Assembly (NCBI RefSeq): GCF_014646235.1
Contig: NZ_BMNB01000001.1
Span: 248,001-312,000, forward strand
DNA length: 64,000 nucleotides
Direction of reading: 5' to 3'
From: Micromonospora sonchi
Lineage (GTDB): Bacteria; Actinomycetota; Actinomycetes; Mycobacteriales; Micromonosporaceae
Below are positions 42,289-50,451 of the stretch, piece after piece (the stretch's first letter is position 1; each line of letters starts with the position of its first letter). Under the pieces are notes generated by a model, which saw only the letters and a program-made list of their open reading frames with translations, ran no database searches and was not told the DNA's origin. A program made the translations under genes and the position numbers.

Positions 42289-43790
42289 TTTTGGAACGTC
42301 TCGTTGTACGCGTCGACGAACTCGCGGGCGGCAGGTGACCGCTCACCGGCGAGGCGTGCCTTGACCTGCGCGAACCGCCGTTCGGTCCGCTTGGAGTTCA
42401 GCTCCTTGACCGCAGGCAGGACGCCCAGCCCTGTCTGCGCGGCCTGCTGGATGTCTCCGCATCGGTACTCGGCCTCGGAAAGTTGAACTGTCCTGAGTAT
42501 TTGATTACGCCGATGGATGGTGCCCGGATCGTCACAGTCGAGACGGAAGGACTCGGCGGCGCGCGCCGGTCTGCCCAGAGCAAGAAAGGAAAGCCCCTGG
42601 ATGCCGGTCATTTCGTCAGTGTTGACGAACTGCAGGAATGGCAGGTCGTCCTCGTGCGGACCGCGATCGAACTCACGATGCGCGCGTGCCATCTCCCGGT
42701 TGAAGGCGCCCACGTCGCCGAGGTTGGCGTAGGCGTGGGCCATCCGTAGCCGGAGGAGCGTGTTCAATCGGGGTGTTGCCCAACCCTGGGATGCGCGAAG
42801 CGCGGCTTCGGCGCAGTGCAGCGACTCCGACGGTTGGTCCTCCCGGGTCAGCAGCGACAGGCAGGCCATGGCCCGTACCTCGTCGCGTGGGTCGTCGGCG
42901 ATCCGGGCCCGGGTGATGGCGTCGTTCAGGTATGGGCGCGCATGCTGGCGGCGTTCGGCGTCTATGGCGAGCCATGCAACCTGGTTCGCGAGGTTGGCTT
43001 GAGCGCTCTGGAGTGCCTCGCCGAGGCCTCGACTGAAGCGCGCTCCTGCGGCCCAGCTAGATAGGCGGGCGTGTACATCCATCGCCACGTCGCAGAGTTC
43101 ACCTGATCCGACTGCGGCATCGGTTTGCCGGAGCCGTTCCACCAGGGAGCCCGCAAGCCGAACATGTTCCATGCCCAGGCTTTCGTCCGCGCGGTTGGCC
43201 TTGAGCAGATCGTCGAGCAGTCCGCTTCCCCCAAGGCCAGCGAGGGCGGCCAGCGTGTTGAATCGGCGGCGGTTCGTGATGCCACCTCCTTCATCGGACG
43301 CTGGCTCCAGGGTAGTCCGGAATCCGCCGGAGGCACCCACCTCATCCGGCGGCGACTGCCGGGCAGAGACGTCGGCTGCCGCCTTTTCGGGCTGAGCGGG
43401 GAGGCGGAACCACAGCCCAGACTCGGGGATGCGAAGCAGCGTCGCCCAGTGCTCAAGCCGATCAAGGTGGACCATCCGTGGGCCGTTCTCGATGCGGCTT
43501 AGCTGAGCCTGCGTGATGCCCAACCAGTTCCCAACCACGGCTTGCGGCAACGCCGCCCGGCCGTGGTAGGGGTGGTGCCGGTACGCCCGGATCACCTGCC
43601 CGAGATGCCGCTCCGCCAGCGCTTGTCGTAGCGGCTCGTGGTCCCAGAACGACGCCGGCACCTCAGGCGGTGCGCTGAGCCGGCTGCGTTCAGCGGTCTG
43701 GCAGGGCGTGCAGCGTCCGCTGTCGTTGTCGCGGGCCAGGCGGCCTCCACAGCGGGGGCAGTTCACAGATGTCACCGGCAACCTCGCCAT
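42285..43790 (-). CDS. XRE-type regulator with N-terminal zinc ribbon and TPR domain
   Basis: A 501-residue protein. A CPRC/CTPC zinc ribbon (Cys11, 14, 27, 30) is followed by an XRE helix-turn-helix (PQAVVGNWLGITQAQLSRIE, near 80-100). A long TPR-rich region (about 200-500) follows. Regulators of this build in actinomycetes usually control neighbouring antibiotic or signalling genes and sense small molecules or peptides with the TPR part. It starts at ATG 43790 and heads the operon with the GNAT and flavoprotein genes. Confidence 0.88.
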   Translation of the reverse strand: MARLPVTSVNCPRCGGRLARDNDSGRCTPCQTAERSRLSAPPEVPASFWDHEPLRQALAERHLGQVIRAYRHHPYHGRAALPQAVVGNWLGITQAQLSRIENGPRMVHLDRLEHWATLLRIPESGLWFRLPAQPEKAAADVSARQSPPDEVGASGGFRTTLEPASDEGGGITNRRRFNTLAALAGLGGSGLLDDLLKANRADESLGMEHVRLAGSLVERLRQTDAAVGSGELCDVAMDVHARLSSWAAGARFSRGLGEALQSAQANLANQVAWLAIDAERRQHARPYLNDAITRARIADDPRDEVRAMACLSLLTREDQPSESLHCAEAALRASQGWATPRLNTLLRLRMAHAYANLGDVGAFNREMARAHREFDRGPHEDDLPFLQFVNTDEMTGIQGLSFLALGRPARAAESFRLDCDDPGTIHRRNQILRTVQLSEAEYRCGDIQQAAQTGLGVLPAVKELNSKRTERRFAQVKARLAGERSPAAREFVDAYNETFQK

Positions 43791-44121
43791 TCGCGGGTGG
43801 CTGTGTCCGTCGCGCTCCGTAGAGCGTATCCATTCAAGCCGTTACGCGGCCTCGCGGTATACGCACCACGTATATCGATCATCCGCGCGGCATGAATGCT
43901 GTCAAAAATGGCCCGGCGCAACCTGTGTTGGGCGGCGTCGAGCGAATCAGATTCCGCTTGTGCATGGTGGTCAGCTCTCGCAGGTCATACGTCCTGCCTC
44001 GCTGATCCACAAGGCTGCGACGCAAGGCCCGGGGCGGGTGCTGGGCTCCGGTGGGGCGTCGACCGGTGAGACGTGTTGCCGTCCCCGCCCGCCTCGGAGC
44101 CGCAACCAGCCAGGGAGGGAC
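43791..44121. other. Divergent intergenic region
   Basis: About 330 bases with no supported gene. It should carry the promoters of the XRE-TPR operon (minus) and the 44122 operon (plus). The inverted repeat at 43858-43874 is the only operator candidate. Confidence 0.45.
43858..43874. promoter_or_regulatory. TATACG inverted repeat
   Basis: TATACG-CACCA-CGTATA is an exact 6-bp-arm repeat about 70 bases upstream of the XRE-TPR gene. It is AT-rich against the background, so it may be the regulator's operator or a promoter element. Confidence 0.45.
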
Positions 44122-44376
44122 ATGGACGCGATCGACCGGGCGCTCGGTGAGTTGCCGATGCCGCCGTACGTGACCGCCGAGGATGTCGGCTTCGCCGTGC
44201 GGGCGTTGGCCGTGCACGTGGCCGAGCAGTGGCCCGAGGGGGCGCGCTGCCGCAACGACCGGGCGCCGCATCCGTGCCGGCTGCACCGGTGGGGGCAGCG
44301 GGTTCTCGACGAGCGCGGGCTGACCGAGGAGCAGGTCCGCGCGCTGCTCGCCGAGCAGGAGGCGACGCTGCGATGA
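44122..44376 (+). CDS. Small actinobacterial hypothetical protein
   Basis: An 84-residue protein, with AGGGAGGGA before the ATG. It contains a CRNDRAPHPCRLHRWGQRVL segment with two cysteines and several His/Arg residues. No family name is known to me. Its stop overlaps the DivIVA-motif gene (ATGA), so it opens a three-gene coupled unit. Confidence 0.7.
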   Translation: MDAIDRALGELPMPPYVTAEDVGFAVRALAVHVAEQWPEGARCRNDRAPHPCRLHRWGQRVLDERGLTEEQVRALLAEQEATLR

Positions 44377-44627
44377 TCTATCTGACCGGGAAACGGCTGC
44401 ATCCGCACCACGTCCGGGCCGCCACCTTCGACCGTCGCTGGCGGGGGATCGACCCCGCCCAGGTGTACGACTACCTGGGCCGGGTCGCCGACGAGATGGA
44501 CCGCCTGCACCGGGAGCTGACCACGGCCAACACCGAGGCCGAGCGCATCCGGCAGGCGTTGCGGCAGTGGCAGTCCCGGCACCACAACTGCCGCCACGCG
44601 AGGCACCAGGCGGGGGAGGGCCGGTGA
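44373..44627 (+). CDS. Small DivIVA-motif protein
   Basis: An 84-residue protein. It has ATFDRRWRGIDPAQVYDYLG, then RVADEMDRLHRELTTANTEA with a heptad-like coiled coil. This matches the N-terminal DivIVA motif (FxxxxRGYDxxxVDxFL). It lies between a hypothetical and a globin-reductase gene, overlapping both by four bases, so the three are co-translated. Confidence 0.8.
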   Translation: MIYLTGKRLHPHHVRAATFDRRWRGIDPAQVYDYLGRVADEMDRLHRELTTANTEAERIRQALRQWQSRHHNCRHARHQAGEGR

Positions 44628-45937
44628 GCGAGGAGGCGGTGGGGCGGTGGCTGCGGCTGGTGCGGGCGGACGCCGAGCTGTCGCCGTACCTCATCGGGGT
44701 TGATCTGGATCGGCTCACCGCGCACCTGACCCGGCAGCTCGCGGCCGGCGGTGTGGTGTTGGACGGTTGGCCGGGGCTGCCGGAGGCGCAGCGGCGGCGG
44801 GCGGCCGACTACCTGGCCGGGGTGCTGGCGGCCGACGACCAGGCGCCGGGGCCGATCACCGAGGCCGCCGCTCGTTTCCGGGTGCGGATCGAGCAGCGGT
44901 GTCCGGGGCTGTTGCCGCAGCAGGCGCTGCCGCTGGTCGTCGCCGCGTTGGCGCGGCTGGTCGGCGGCGGCACCGACCGGCCCGGGCGGCTGGCGTTGCT
45001 GGCGGTGCTCGGCCGGGTCCATCGCCGGTACCGGCTGCGGCCGGAGCACGGCCCGCTGATCGGTGCCGCGCTGGCGCCGGTGGCCGCGCAGCTCTGCCCG
45101 CCGCAGCTCGCCGCGGACTGGGACCGGCGGTGGCCGCGAGCGTGGGGGCTCATCGAGCGCGCCGCCGGGCGCGTCGGCGACGGGCCGGCGTTCTGGCCGG
45201 CCGAGGTGACCGGCCGCGAGCTGGCCGCCGAGGGCGTCGCCATCCTGACCGTACGCCCCTGGCGTCGCCTGCCGTTCCGGCCCGGTCAGGCGGTGCCGGT
45301 CTGCGTGCCCCGGCACCCCGGACGGTGGCGCTGGTACTGCCCGGCCAACGCCCCACGCCCCGACGGCACCGTCGAGCTGCACGTCCGCGCGGTCCCCGCC
45401 GGCACCGTCTCCCCCGATCTCGTCCATCGGGTACGCCCCGGCGACCTGCTCCACCTCGGCCCACCCGTCGACACCGGCCTGTGCGCGGCCCCGGTCGGCT
45501 CGGGCGCGGCCAGGGTTGGCTCGGGCGGGGTTGGCTCGGGCGGGGTCGGCGGGCGGGACCTGCTGCTGGTGGCCGGCGGCACCGGGCTGGCCCCGCTGCG
45601 TGCCCTGGTCGAGCAGGTCGCCGCCGCGCCGGACGGTCGCCGGGTGACGCTGGTCGTCGGCGTACGCACCTTCGCCGACCTCTACGACTCGGTCGCCCTC
45701 GACAAGCTCGACCGGGCCCACCCCTGGCTGACCGTGGTGCCGGCGTTCTCCCACGACCGTGCCGTCGCCCCCGCCGAGCAGGGCGACGCGCTCACCCTCG
45801 GGCTCTACCACTACCGCCCCGGCCAGGACGTCCACGTCTGCGGCCCGCCCGCGATGCTCGCCGCCGCCCGGCAGCGACTCCCCGCCGTCGGCATCCCCAC
45901 CGAGCGGCTCCACCTGCCGGAACGGATCCCATGGTGA
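44624..45937 (+). CDS. Globin-type/ferredoxin-reductase fusion (flavohemoglobin-like)
   Basis: A 437-residue protein. The first 40 residues ([20 protein letters not shown]) resemble the start of a truncated globin. A flavohemoglobin-type globin follows (about 85-190), with the proximal-helix segment [20 protein letters not shown] placing the haem-ligand His near residue 133. The C-terminal reductase (about 200-437) has the FAD site [11 protein letters not shown] and [15 protein letters not shown](P)H motif [18 protein letters not shown] and [12 protein letters not shown] 15-bp tandem repeat encodes a VGSGG linker. A nitric-oxide dioxygenase role is plausible but unproven. GTG 44624 follows GGGGAGGG. 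Confidence 0.85.
   Translation: MSEEAVGRWLRLVRADAELSPYLIGVDLDRLTAHLTRQLAAGGVVLDGWPGLPEAQRRRAADYLAGVLAADDQAPGPITEAAARFRVRIEQRCPGLLPQQALPLVVAALARLVGGGTDRPGRLALLAVLGRVHRRYRLRPEHGPLIGAALAPVAAQLCPPQLAADWDRRWPRAWGLIERAAGRVGDGPAFWPAEVTGRELAAEGVAILTVRPWRRLPFRPGQAVPVCVPRHPGRWRWYCPANAPRPDGTVELHVRAVPAGTVSPDLVHRVRPGDLLHLGPPVDTGLCAAPVGSGAARVGSGGVGSGGVGGRDLLLVAGGTGLAPLRALVEQVAAAPDGRRVTLVVGVRTFADLYDSVALDKLDRAHPWLTVVPAFSHDRAVAPAEQGDALTLGLYHYRPGQDVHVCGPPAMLAAARQRLPAVGIPTERLHLPERIPW
45514..45543 (+). repeat. 15-bp tandem repeat coding a Gly-Ser linker
   Basis: GGTTGGCTCGGGCGG occurs twice in succession (45514-45528 and 45529-45543), with diverged partial copies on both sides, encoding VGSGG units in the reductase part of the fusion protein. 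Confidence 0.8.
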
Positions 45938-46007
45938 TGACCGTCTATCGCGTCTTCGTTGGAGCGGCATGCCCGCTACTTCCAAAAGGTCGCGTACGTT
46001 GAGGGGC

Positions 46008-46454
46008 ATGGGATTGACCGGTGATTACGAACCGAGTGCGTCGGCATGGGTCCGCGAGCAGGTCGAGCAGATCATGCGTACCGGCACGACCGAGGGCGTC
46101 ACGATCGGTGGCCGGCCCATCGTGCTGATGACCTACCGGGGCGCCAAGTCCGGCAAGGTCCGCAAGACGCCGGTGATGCGCGTCGAGCACGAGGGCCGCT
46201 ACGCGGCTGTCGCGTCGATGGGCGGCGCGCCGAAAAACCCCCAGTGGTACGCCGGCCTGGTGGCCGAGCCGACCATCGAGCTTCAGGACGGCACGATGGC
46301 CGGGGAGTACCGGGCCCGTGAGGTGTTCGGAGACGAGAAGGCCAGCTGGTGGGGCCGGGCCGTCGAGGCGTTCCCGGACTACGCCGACTACCAGCGCAAG
46401 ACCGACCGCCAGATCCCAGTCTTCGTCCTCGAACCGGTCCCAGCGAAACCCTGA
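46008..46454 (+). CDS. DUF385/DDN-type F420-dependent reductase-like protein
   Basis: A 148-residue protein of the deazaflavin-dependent nitroreductase group. It has [20 protein letters not shown], then [21 protein letters not shown]. It is longer and better conserved than the relative at 14970-15323. F420 binding and reduction of an unknown substrate are inferred from the family. GAGGGG precedes the ATG. Confidence 0.9.
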   Translation: MGLTGDYEPSASAWVREQVEQIMRTGTTEGVTIGGRPIVLMTYRGAKSGKVRKTPVMRVEHEGRYAAVASMGGAPKNPQWYAGLVAEPTIELQDGTMAGEYRAREVFGDEKASWWGRAVEAFPDYADYQRKTDRQIPVFVLEPVPAKP

Positions 46455-46480
46455 GTAGTCGCGCGAATCGGGCATGCCGG

Positions 46481-47101
46481 ATGCACGACCTGCTACGAGG
46501 GGCCGCCGGCCAGCGACTGAGCCTGCCTGAGTACGAGGCTGACTTCTATGCCACGGTGGAGTCGGTGGACGGGCCGATCCTCAAGACGGAGCGGATGCAG
46601 ACCTTCCGTGAGCCGGGCAGCCCGAGTTGGGAGGCGTTCGCGGCCGGCCGGTGGGAGAAGGCGCTGCGCATCGCAGCCGAGCCCAACCCTGAGCTGAAGC
46701 GCTTCTTCGACCGTCTCGCCGAGTTGGGCTCTGGGCTGCACCGGCTACGCGTCGTGGCGCTTCCCCTCACCGCCTACCTGATCTGGGAGCTGAACTTTCT
46801 CCGCTTCCGCGCTGCGGCCGGGGAACAGATCCGGGTGCTCACCACCACCACGGATGTGATCGCCAAGCATGAGCACGAGCACGGGACCATCCCTGAGCTG
46901 ATGGTGGTCGGCAGCCGGGCAGTCTACGAGGTCCGCTACGACGAAACCGGGCTTCCGCTCGGAGCGGACAAGTTCGTCGACCGAGCGGTCGTGGACGGCT
47001 GCCGGGAACGGGCTGCTTCGCTACTTGCCGAGGCGGAGCCATTCGATTCCTTCTTCGACCGCGAGGTCGACGGGCTCAGGCCGCCCAAGATGCACCTGTA
47101 G
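46481..47101 (+). CDS. DUF6879-type protein
   Basis: A 206-residue protein matching the actinobacterial DUF6879 group. It has FYATVESVDGPILKTERMQT, then YLIWELNFLRFRAAAGEQIR and ELMVVGSRAVYEVRYDETG. These proteins often neighbour XRE regulators and their biochemical role is unknown. The ATG at 46481 lacks a clear ribosome-binding site. It lies 26 bases after the F420 reductase gene. Confidence 0.75.
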   Translation: MHDLLRGAAGQRLSLPEYEADFYATVESVDGPILKTERMQTFREPGSPSWEAFAAGRWEKALRIAAEPNPELKRFFDRLAELGSGLHRLRVVALPLTAYLIWELNFLRFRAAAGEQIRVLTTTTDVIAKHEHEHGTIPELMVVGSRAVYEVRYDETGLPLGADKFVDRAVVDGCRERAASLLAEAEPFDSFFDREVDGLRPPKMHL

Positions 47102-47120
47102 TGGAAGGACGCGAGGCAGC

Positions 47121-47286
47121 ACCACAAGCCCTGTTGCGGGCCTCTCAGTGATCGGCCGCTGGCCCCCGCAGAAAGTTGATCAACTCCGTTTCGTCGGTAC
47201 GGCGGTGTCCAAGCGGTCGGGACACCGCCGTTACGGCGGAACAGCGATCGGCGAAACGACGATCGGCGATGATCAGTGCGGTTAGC
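47121..47286 (+). repeat. Dispersed structured repeat, copy B
   Basis: This block aligns over about 160 bases with the minus strand of 14730-14890. The 55-bp core hairpin is 47188-47242: inner stem GGCGGTGTCC (47201-47210) pairs exactly with 47220-47229, and outer arms pair across one bulge. It is intergenic, downstream of the DUF6879 gene. Confidence 0.75.
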
Positions 47287-47367
47287 GCTGCTGGCCACCT
47301 CTCCGCGCTCGCCGGAAGGCAGCGCGGCCATCGAACGACGAGCGAGCCGGCCCCGGTCGTGCGTCGG

Positions 47368-47665
47368 TCACTCCTCGCCGGTGAGGCGGGCGGTCTGTGA
47401 CCGCAGGACCCGGATGGTGTTGGTGAGGTAGTCGACCACAGCTGCGGTCTCCCGTTCGTCGTACCGGGCCATGAGCGCGCTCATCTCCCGGGTCAACTCG
47501 TCGAAGACGCCGGTCAGGTCGGGGATCCGCGCCGGTTCGGCGGCGACCAGCACCCGCCGCCGGTCTGTGGGGTCCGGCTCACGGCGTACGTACCCGGCCC
47601 GCTCCAGCCGGTCGATGATGCCGGTGACCGCGCTGGCGCCCAGTACGGCGACGACCTGCCCACCG
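47368..47665 (-). pseudogene. Remnant of a MarR-family regulator (C-terminal half)
   Basis: The minus strand encodes GASAVTGIIDRLERAGYVRR, then EPDPTDRRRVLVA and a C-terminal dimerisation helix, which is the second half of a MarR winged helix. The N-terminal dimerisation helices and the first half of the wing are missing; upstream the frame runs into unrelated sequence (LTPDVRGGGQVV) with no start codon. This points to truncation by a past rearrangement near 47670. Confidence 0.6.
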
Positions 47666-47904
47666 CCGCGAACGTCGGGGGTGAGGTTGTTACTGCGCTC
47701 GCCCGGCTGCTCCTGGCGTACCTCATCCTGCGGCTGGCGTTCCGCGAGCCCGGCCTGGCCGGCCTGCCGGTCCGGGAACGCTGGCGGCGATCGTCCGCCA
47801 ACCCGCACGCGAACACATTCCACGCCGCGGTGAATAGAAGGTGTGGTGGCCAGAGCAGAGGGAGATGGATCCAATTGGCTGTGGTTGAGAGAGACCTGGC
47901 TGTG

Positions 47905-48483
47905 ATGACACCGCCCGAAGGGGGAACCGCCCAGAGCGACGCCGAACTCATCAGCCAGGCCGGCGCTTCCCCGGAGTGCTTCGCAGCGGTGTTCGACCGG
48001 CATTACCGGCACATCTATGCCTATGCGGCGCGTCGGCTCGGACGGGACCTCGCCGAGGATGTGGCGTCCGAGACGTTCCTGGTGGCGTTCGACCGGCGCG
48101 CCGGGTACGACGTGACCCGCGCGGACGCGCGGCCCTGGCTGTACGGGATCGCGTCGAACCTGATCGCTCGGCAGAGTACGGCCGAGTCCCGCCGGTACCG
48201 GACGCTCGCCCAGCTCGGACAGGGCGATCGGGCCGACGCCCACGACGACGCCGTCGTCGGACGGCTCGACGCGACGGCCGTACGCGGTCGGCTGGCGGCG
48301 GCCCTGGAGCGGCTTCCCCAATCCGTGCGCGACGTACTGCTGCTGGTCGCCTGGGCCGGGCTCAACCAGAACGAGGCCGCGGCGGCGCTGGACATCCCTC
48401 CGGGTACGGCGCGGTCCCGGCTGCACCGGGCACGACAGGAAATGCGACAGGCGCTGGGCACCGATATGGAGGTACACGGGTGA
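47905..48483 (+). CDS. ECF-type RNA polymerase sigma factor
   Basis: A 192-residue sigma-70-family factor. Region 2 is FAAVFDRHYRHIYAYAARRL, then AEDVASETFLVAFDRR and ARPWLYGIASNLI. Region 4 is LERLPQSVRDVLLLVAWAGL and NEAAAALDIPPGTARSRLHR. It overlaps by one base (TGATG) with the CU044_5270-type gene, its likely membrane partner. ATG 47905 was chosen; GTG 47881 is an alternative. Confidence 0.9.
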   Translation: MTPPEGGTAQSDAELISQAGASPECFAAVFDRHYRHIYAYAARRLGRDLAEDVASETFLVAFDRRAGYDVTRADARPWLYGIASNLIARQSTAESRRYRTLAQLGQGDRADAHDDAVVGRLDATAVRGRLAAALERLPQSVRDVLLLVAWAGLNQNEAAAALDIPPGTARSRLHRARQEMRQALGTDMEVHG

Positions 48484-49502
48484 TGGACGAACTCACTGCA
48501 CTGGGCGAGGCGTTCGGGCCGGACGAGTTGCCGTCGAATACCGCCCGGGACAAGGCGAGGACGGCGCTGATGCACCACATCGCCACGAACGAGGTTGGTA
48601 CGAGTGAGGCCGCCAGGCCGATTGAGCGTCCCCGCCGGTGGTCGGCGTGGCTCACCCGTCGGTGGTCGGCGCGGCTCAGTCTGGCTGCGGCAGCCGCGGT
48701 GGCGGCGGTGCTCGGTGTGGTGGTGGTGGAGAACCTGGGCACGGTTGACGAGCAGGGCAACAGCCATCCTGTGGTGGACGCACTACCGTTCGCGCGCTCG
48801 GCCAGCGCCGACTTCCTGGAGAAGGCGGCTCAGGCAACGGACCGCAAGCCCTGGCAGGCGCCCCGACCGGACCAGTTCATGTACAGGGAGAGCCGCACCT
48901 TGCGCAACGCCAAGCAGATTGAGGAAAAGGCACCGAACGCGCCGCTCGTCCCGGGCAGGACCCGGGTGGTGGTGCAGCAGGACTGGAAGCGGATCGACGG
49001 GCAGGTCTGGGGGCGCAGGTCCGACGGTCAGCTCGTCGTCCAGCAGCAGGGGAGCGGCGGGGTCGGTTGGGCTCAGCTCCCGTACGACGAACTGGTCGCG
49101 CTCACCACACCCGAGGCGGTGCTCGCCTGGGTCGCGCAGCCGCGCCCCGACCTCGGCGTCTCCCTTGACGGCCTGTTGAGCCAGTACGTGCTGCCGCCGG
49201 CGGTGGAGGCGGCCGTCTTCCGGGCCCTGGCGAGGACGGACAACGTGCGGCTTAACCCGGACGTGGTGAACCTCGACGGCCGGCCGGCGATCGGCCTGAG
49301 CTTCGCCGTCGAGGGGTACCTCAGCCAGGAGCTGCTCTTCGACAAGGCCACGTACGCGTTGATCGGCGAGCGCACGGTGGCGATCGAGGACCACACGAGA
49401 GACGCCCTCGACGACACCTCGCAGATCCACAAGGGTGATGTGTTAACCCAAGTGGTCTACGGTGATTCGCGCATCGTCGACCGGGTGGGTGACGTGAGGT
49501 AG
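48483..49502 (+). CDS. CU044_5270-family membrane protein, likely sigma-factor partner
   Basis: A 339-residue protein. A cytoplasmic N-terminus of about 60 residues is followed by one transmembrane helix ([20 protein letters not shown], near 60-80) and a large outer domain with GRTRVVVQQDWKRIDGQVWG. This organisation, and the immediate linkage to an ECF sigma gene, match the CU044_5270 family, which is believed to act as an anti-sigma or sensing partner. The stop is followed by a gap of about 90 bases before the DUF2510 gene. Confidence 0.82.
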   Translation: MDELTALGEAFGPDELPSNTARDKARTALMHHIATNEVGTSEAARPIERPRRWSAWLTRRWSARLSLAAAAAVAAVLGVVVVENLGTVDEQGNSHPVVDALPFARSASADFLEKAAQATDRKPWQAPRPDQFMYRESRTLRNAKQIEEKAPNAPLVPGRTRVVVQQDWKRIDGQVWGRRSDGQLVVQQQGSGGVGWAQLPYDELVALTTPEAVLAWVAQPRPDLGVSLDGLLSQYVLPPAVEAAVFRALARTDNVRLNPDVVNLDGRPAIGLSFAVEGYLSQELLFDKATYALIGERTVAIEDHTRDALDDTSQIHKGDVLTQVVYGDSRIVDRVGDVR

Positions 49503-49589
49503 GTAGTGGGCCGAATGGGGCCGCCATCTGCACGGGGCATTATGTGCGGGATGGCGGCTCCGTATCGACGTCTGCGACGGGAGGACAGC

Positions 49590-50327
49590 ATGCGGCCGGG
49601 TTGGTATCCCGATCCGTCCGGCCGTTACCCGCTGCGGTGGTTCGACGGGACACTCTGGACACCGCAGGTGCTCGACGGATGGCAGCGGCCGGTCGTCGAC
49701 CCGCTGCCGCCGGCAGCGGAGGCGGCCTCCCCACCAGCGCCGGCGCCGACACCGCCCGCTACGGATGTTCGGGCCGAAACCGAAGATGCCGGGCCGACCA
49801 CGCCGGGCCCGCCGCCCATGGCGGTACCCCCGGCCGACCAGGGGCGACTGGTGTTCTGGATGGCCTGGCGCATCCTGCTGCTCGTCGTCGCGCTCGGCCT
49901 GCTGTTCGCCGGCTTCGTCGTGTTGCCGTGGGGACACATCATCCGCTTCGGGCCGCCGCCGGTAACCGTCCACTACTTCGAATTCGCCGGCTGGATCGAC
50001 GTGGCCGATCTGCCGGCCAGCGGATGGCAGCGGGCGTACGCCCAGGGACTGGGGTTGGTGCACGCGTTCGTCGCGTTCGTCGCCACCGCAGCGACGATCG
50101 CGGTGAGCCGGCCCGGCCGGCACGCTCCCTGGGCCGGCTTCCTTCAGTTGCTGCTCTTCGCGTCGTGGATCGCCGCCCACTTCGGCACGCCGTACGCCGA
50201 CCTCAAAGGCGTACATCCCGGAGGTGGCGGGATGGCGGTCATCTTCGCCTTCTTCGCCTTCTTCATCGCCTGCCCCAGCTTCAATACGGAGCCCACACCG
50301 GCGCCCCCGGCTCGATCCGAGTCTTAA
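49590..50327 (+). CDS. DUF2510 membrane protein
   Basis: A 245-residue protein. It begins RPGWYPDPSGRYPLRWFDGT, the DUF2510 signature, then has a Pro-rich linker and four transmembrane segments (FWMAWRILLLVVALGLLFAG and others). The function is unknown. The ATG at 49590 has GGGAGGA 6 bases upstream, better than the in-frame ATGs further upstream. Confidence 0.85.
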   Translation: MRPGWYPDPSGRYPLRWFDGTLWTPQVLDGWQRPVVDPLPPAAEAASPPAPAPTPPATDVRAETEDAGPTTPGPPPMAVPPADQGRLVFWMAWRILLLVVALGLLFAGFVVLPWGHIIRFGPPPVTVHYFEFAGWIDVADLPASGWQRAYAQGLGLVHAFVAFVATAATIAVSRPGRHAPWAGFLQLLLFASWIAAHFGTPYADLKGVHPGGGGMAVIFAFFAFFIACPSFNTEPTPAPPARSES

Positions 50328-50345
50328 CGGCCGATGACCGGCGAG

Positions 50346-50385
50346 CCGCGTGCCCGGCCGACACCGGGTCGGGCCGGGCACGCGG
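50346..50385. terminator. Perfect 14-bp hairpin between convergent genes
   Basis: CCGCGTGCCCGGCC (50346-50359) pairs exactly with 50372-50385 across a 12-base loop. It lies between the DUF2510 gene and the convergent sigma-partner gene. Confidence 0.72.
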
Positions 50386-50451
50386 TCACCAGGCCATCGT
50401 CACCAGGCCATCGTCACCAGGCCATCGTCACCAGGCCATCGTCACCAGGCC
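50385..50451. repeat. 14-bp tandem repeat, four full units and one partial
   Basis: GTCACCAGGCCATC repeats exactly at 50385, 50399, 50413 and 50427. A partial fifth copy (50441-50451) contains the stop codon of the minus-strand gene, so the array probably arose by duplication of that gene's end. Confidence 0.9.

Noticed and set aside
50385..50451. Possible CRISPR array
   Set aside because: The 14-bp units follow each other without spacers and no cas genes are present; it is a simple tandem repeat.
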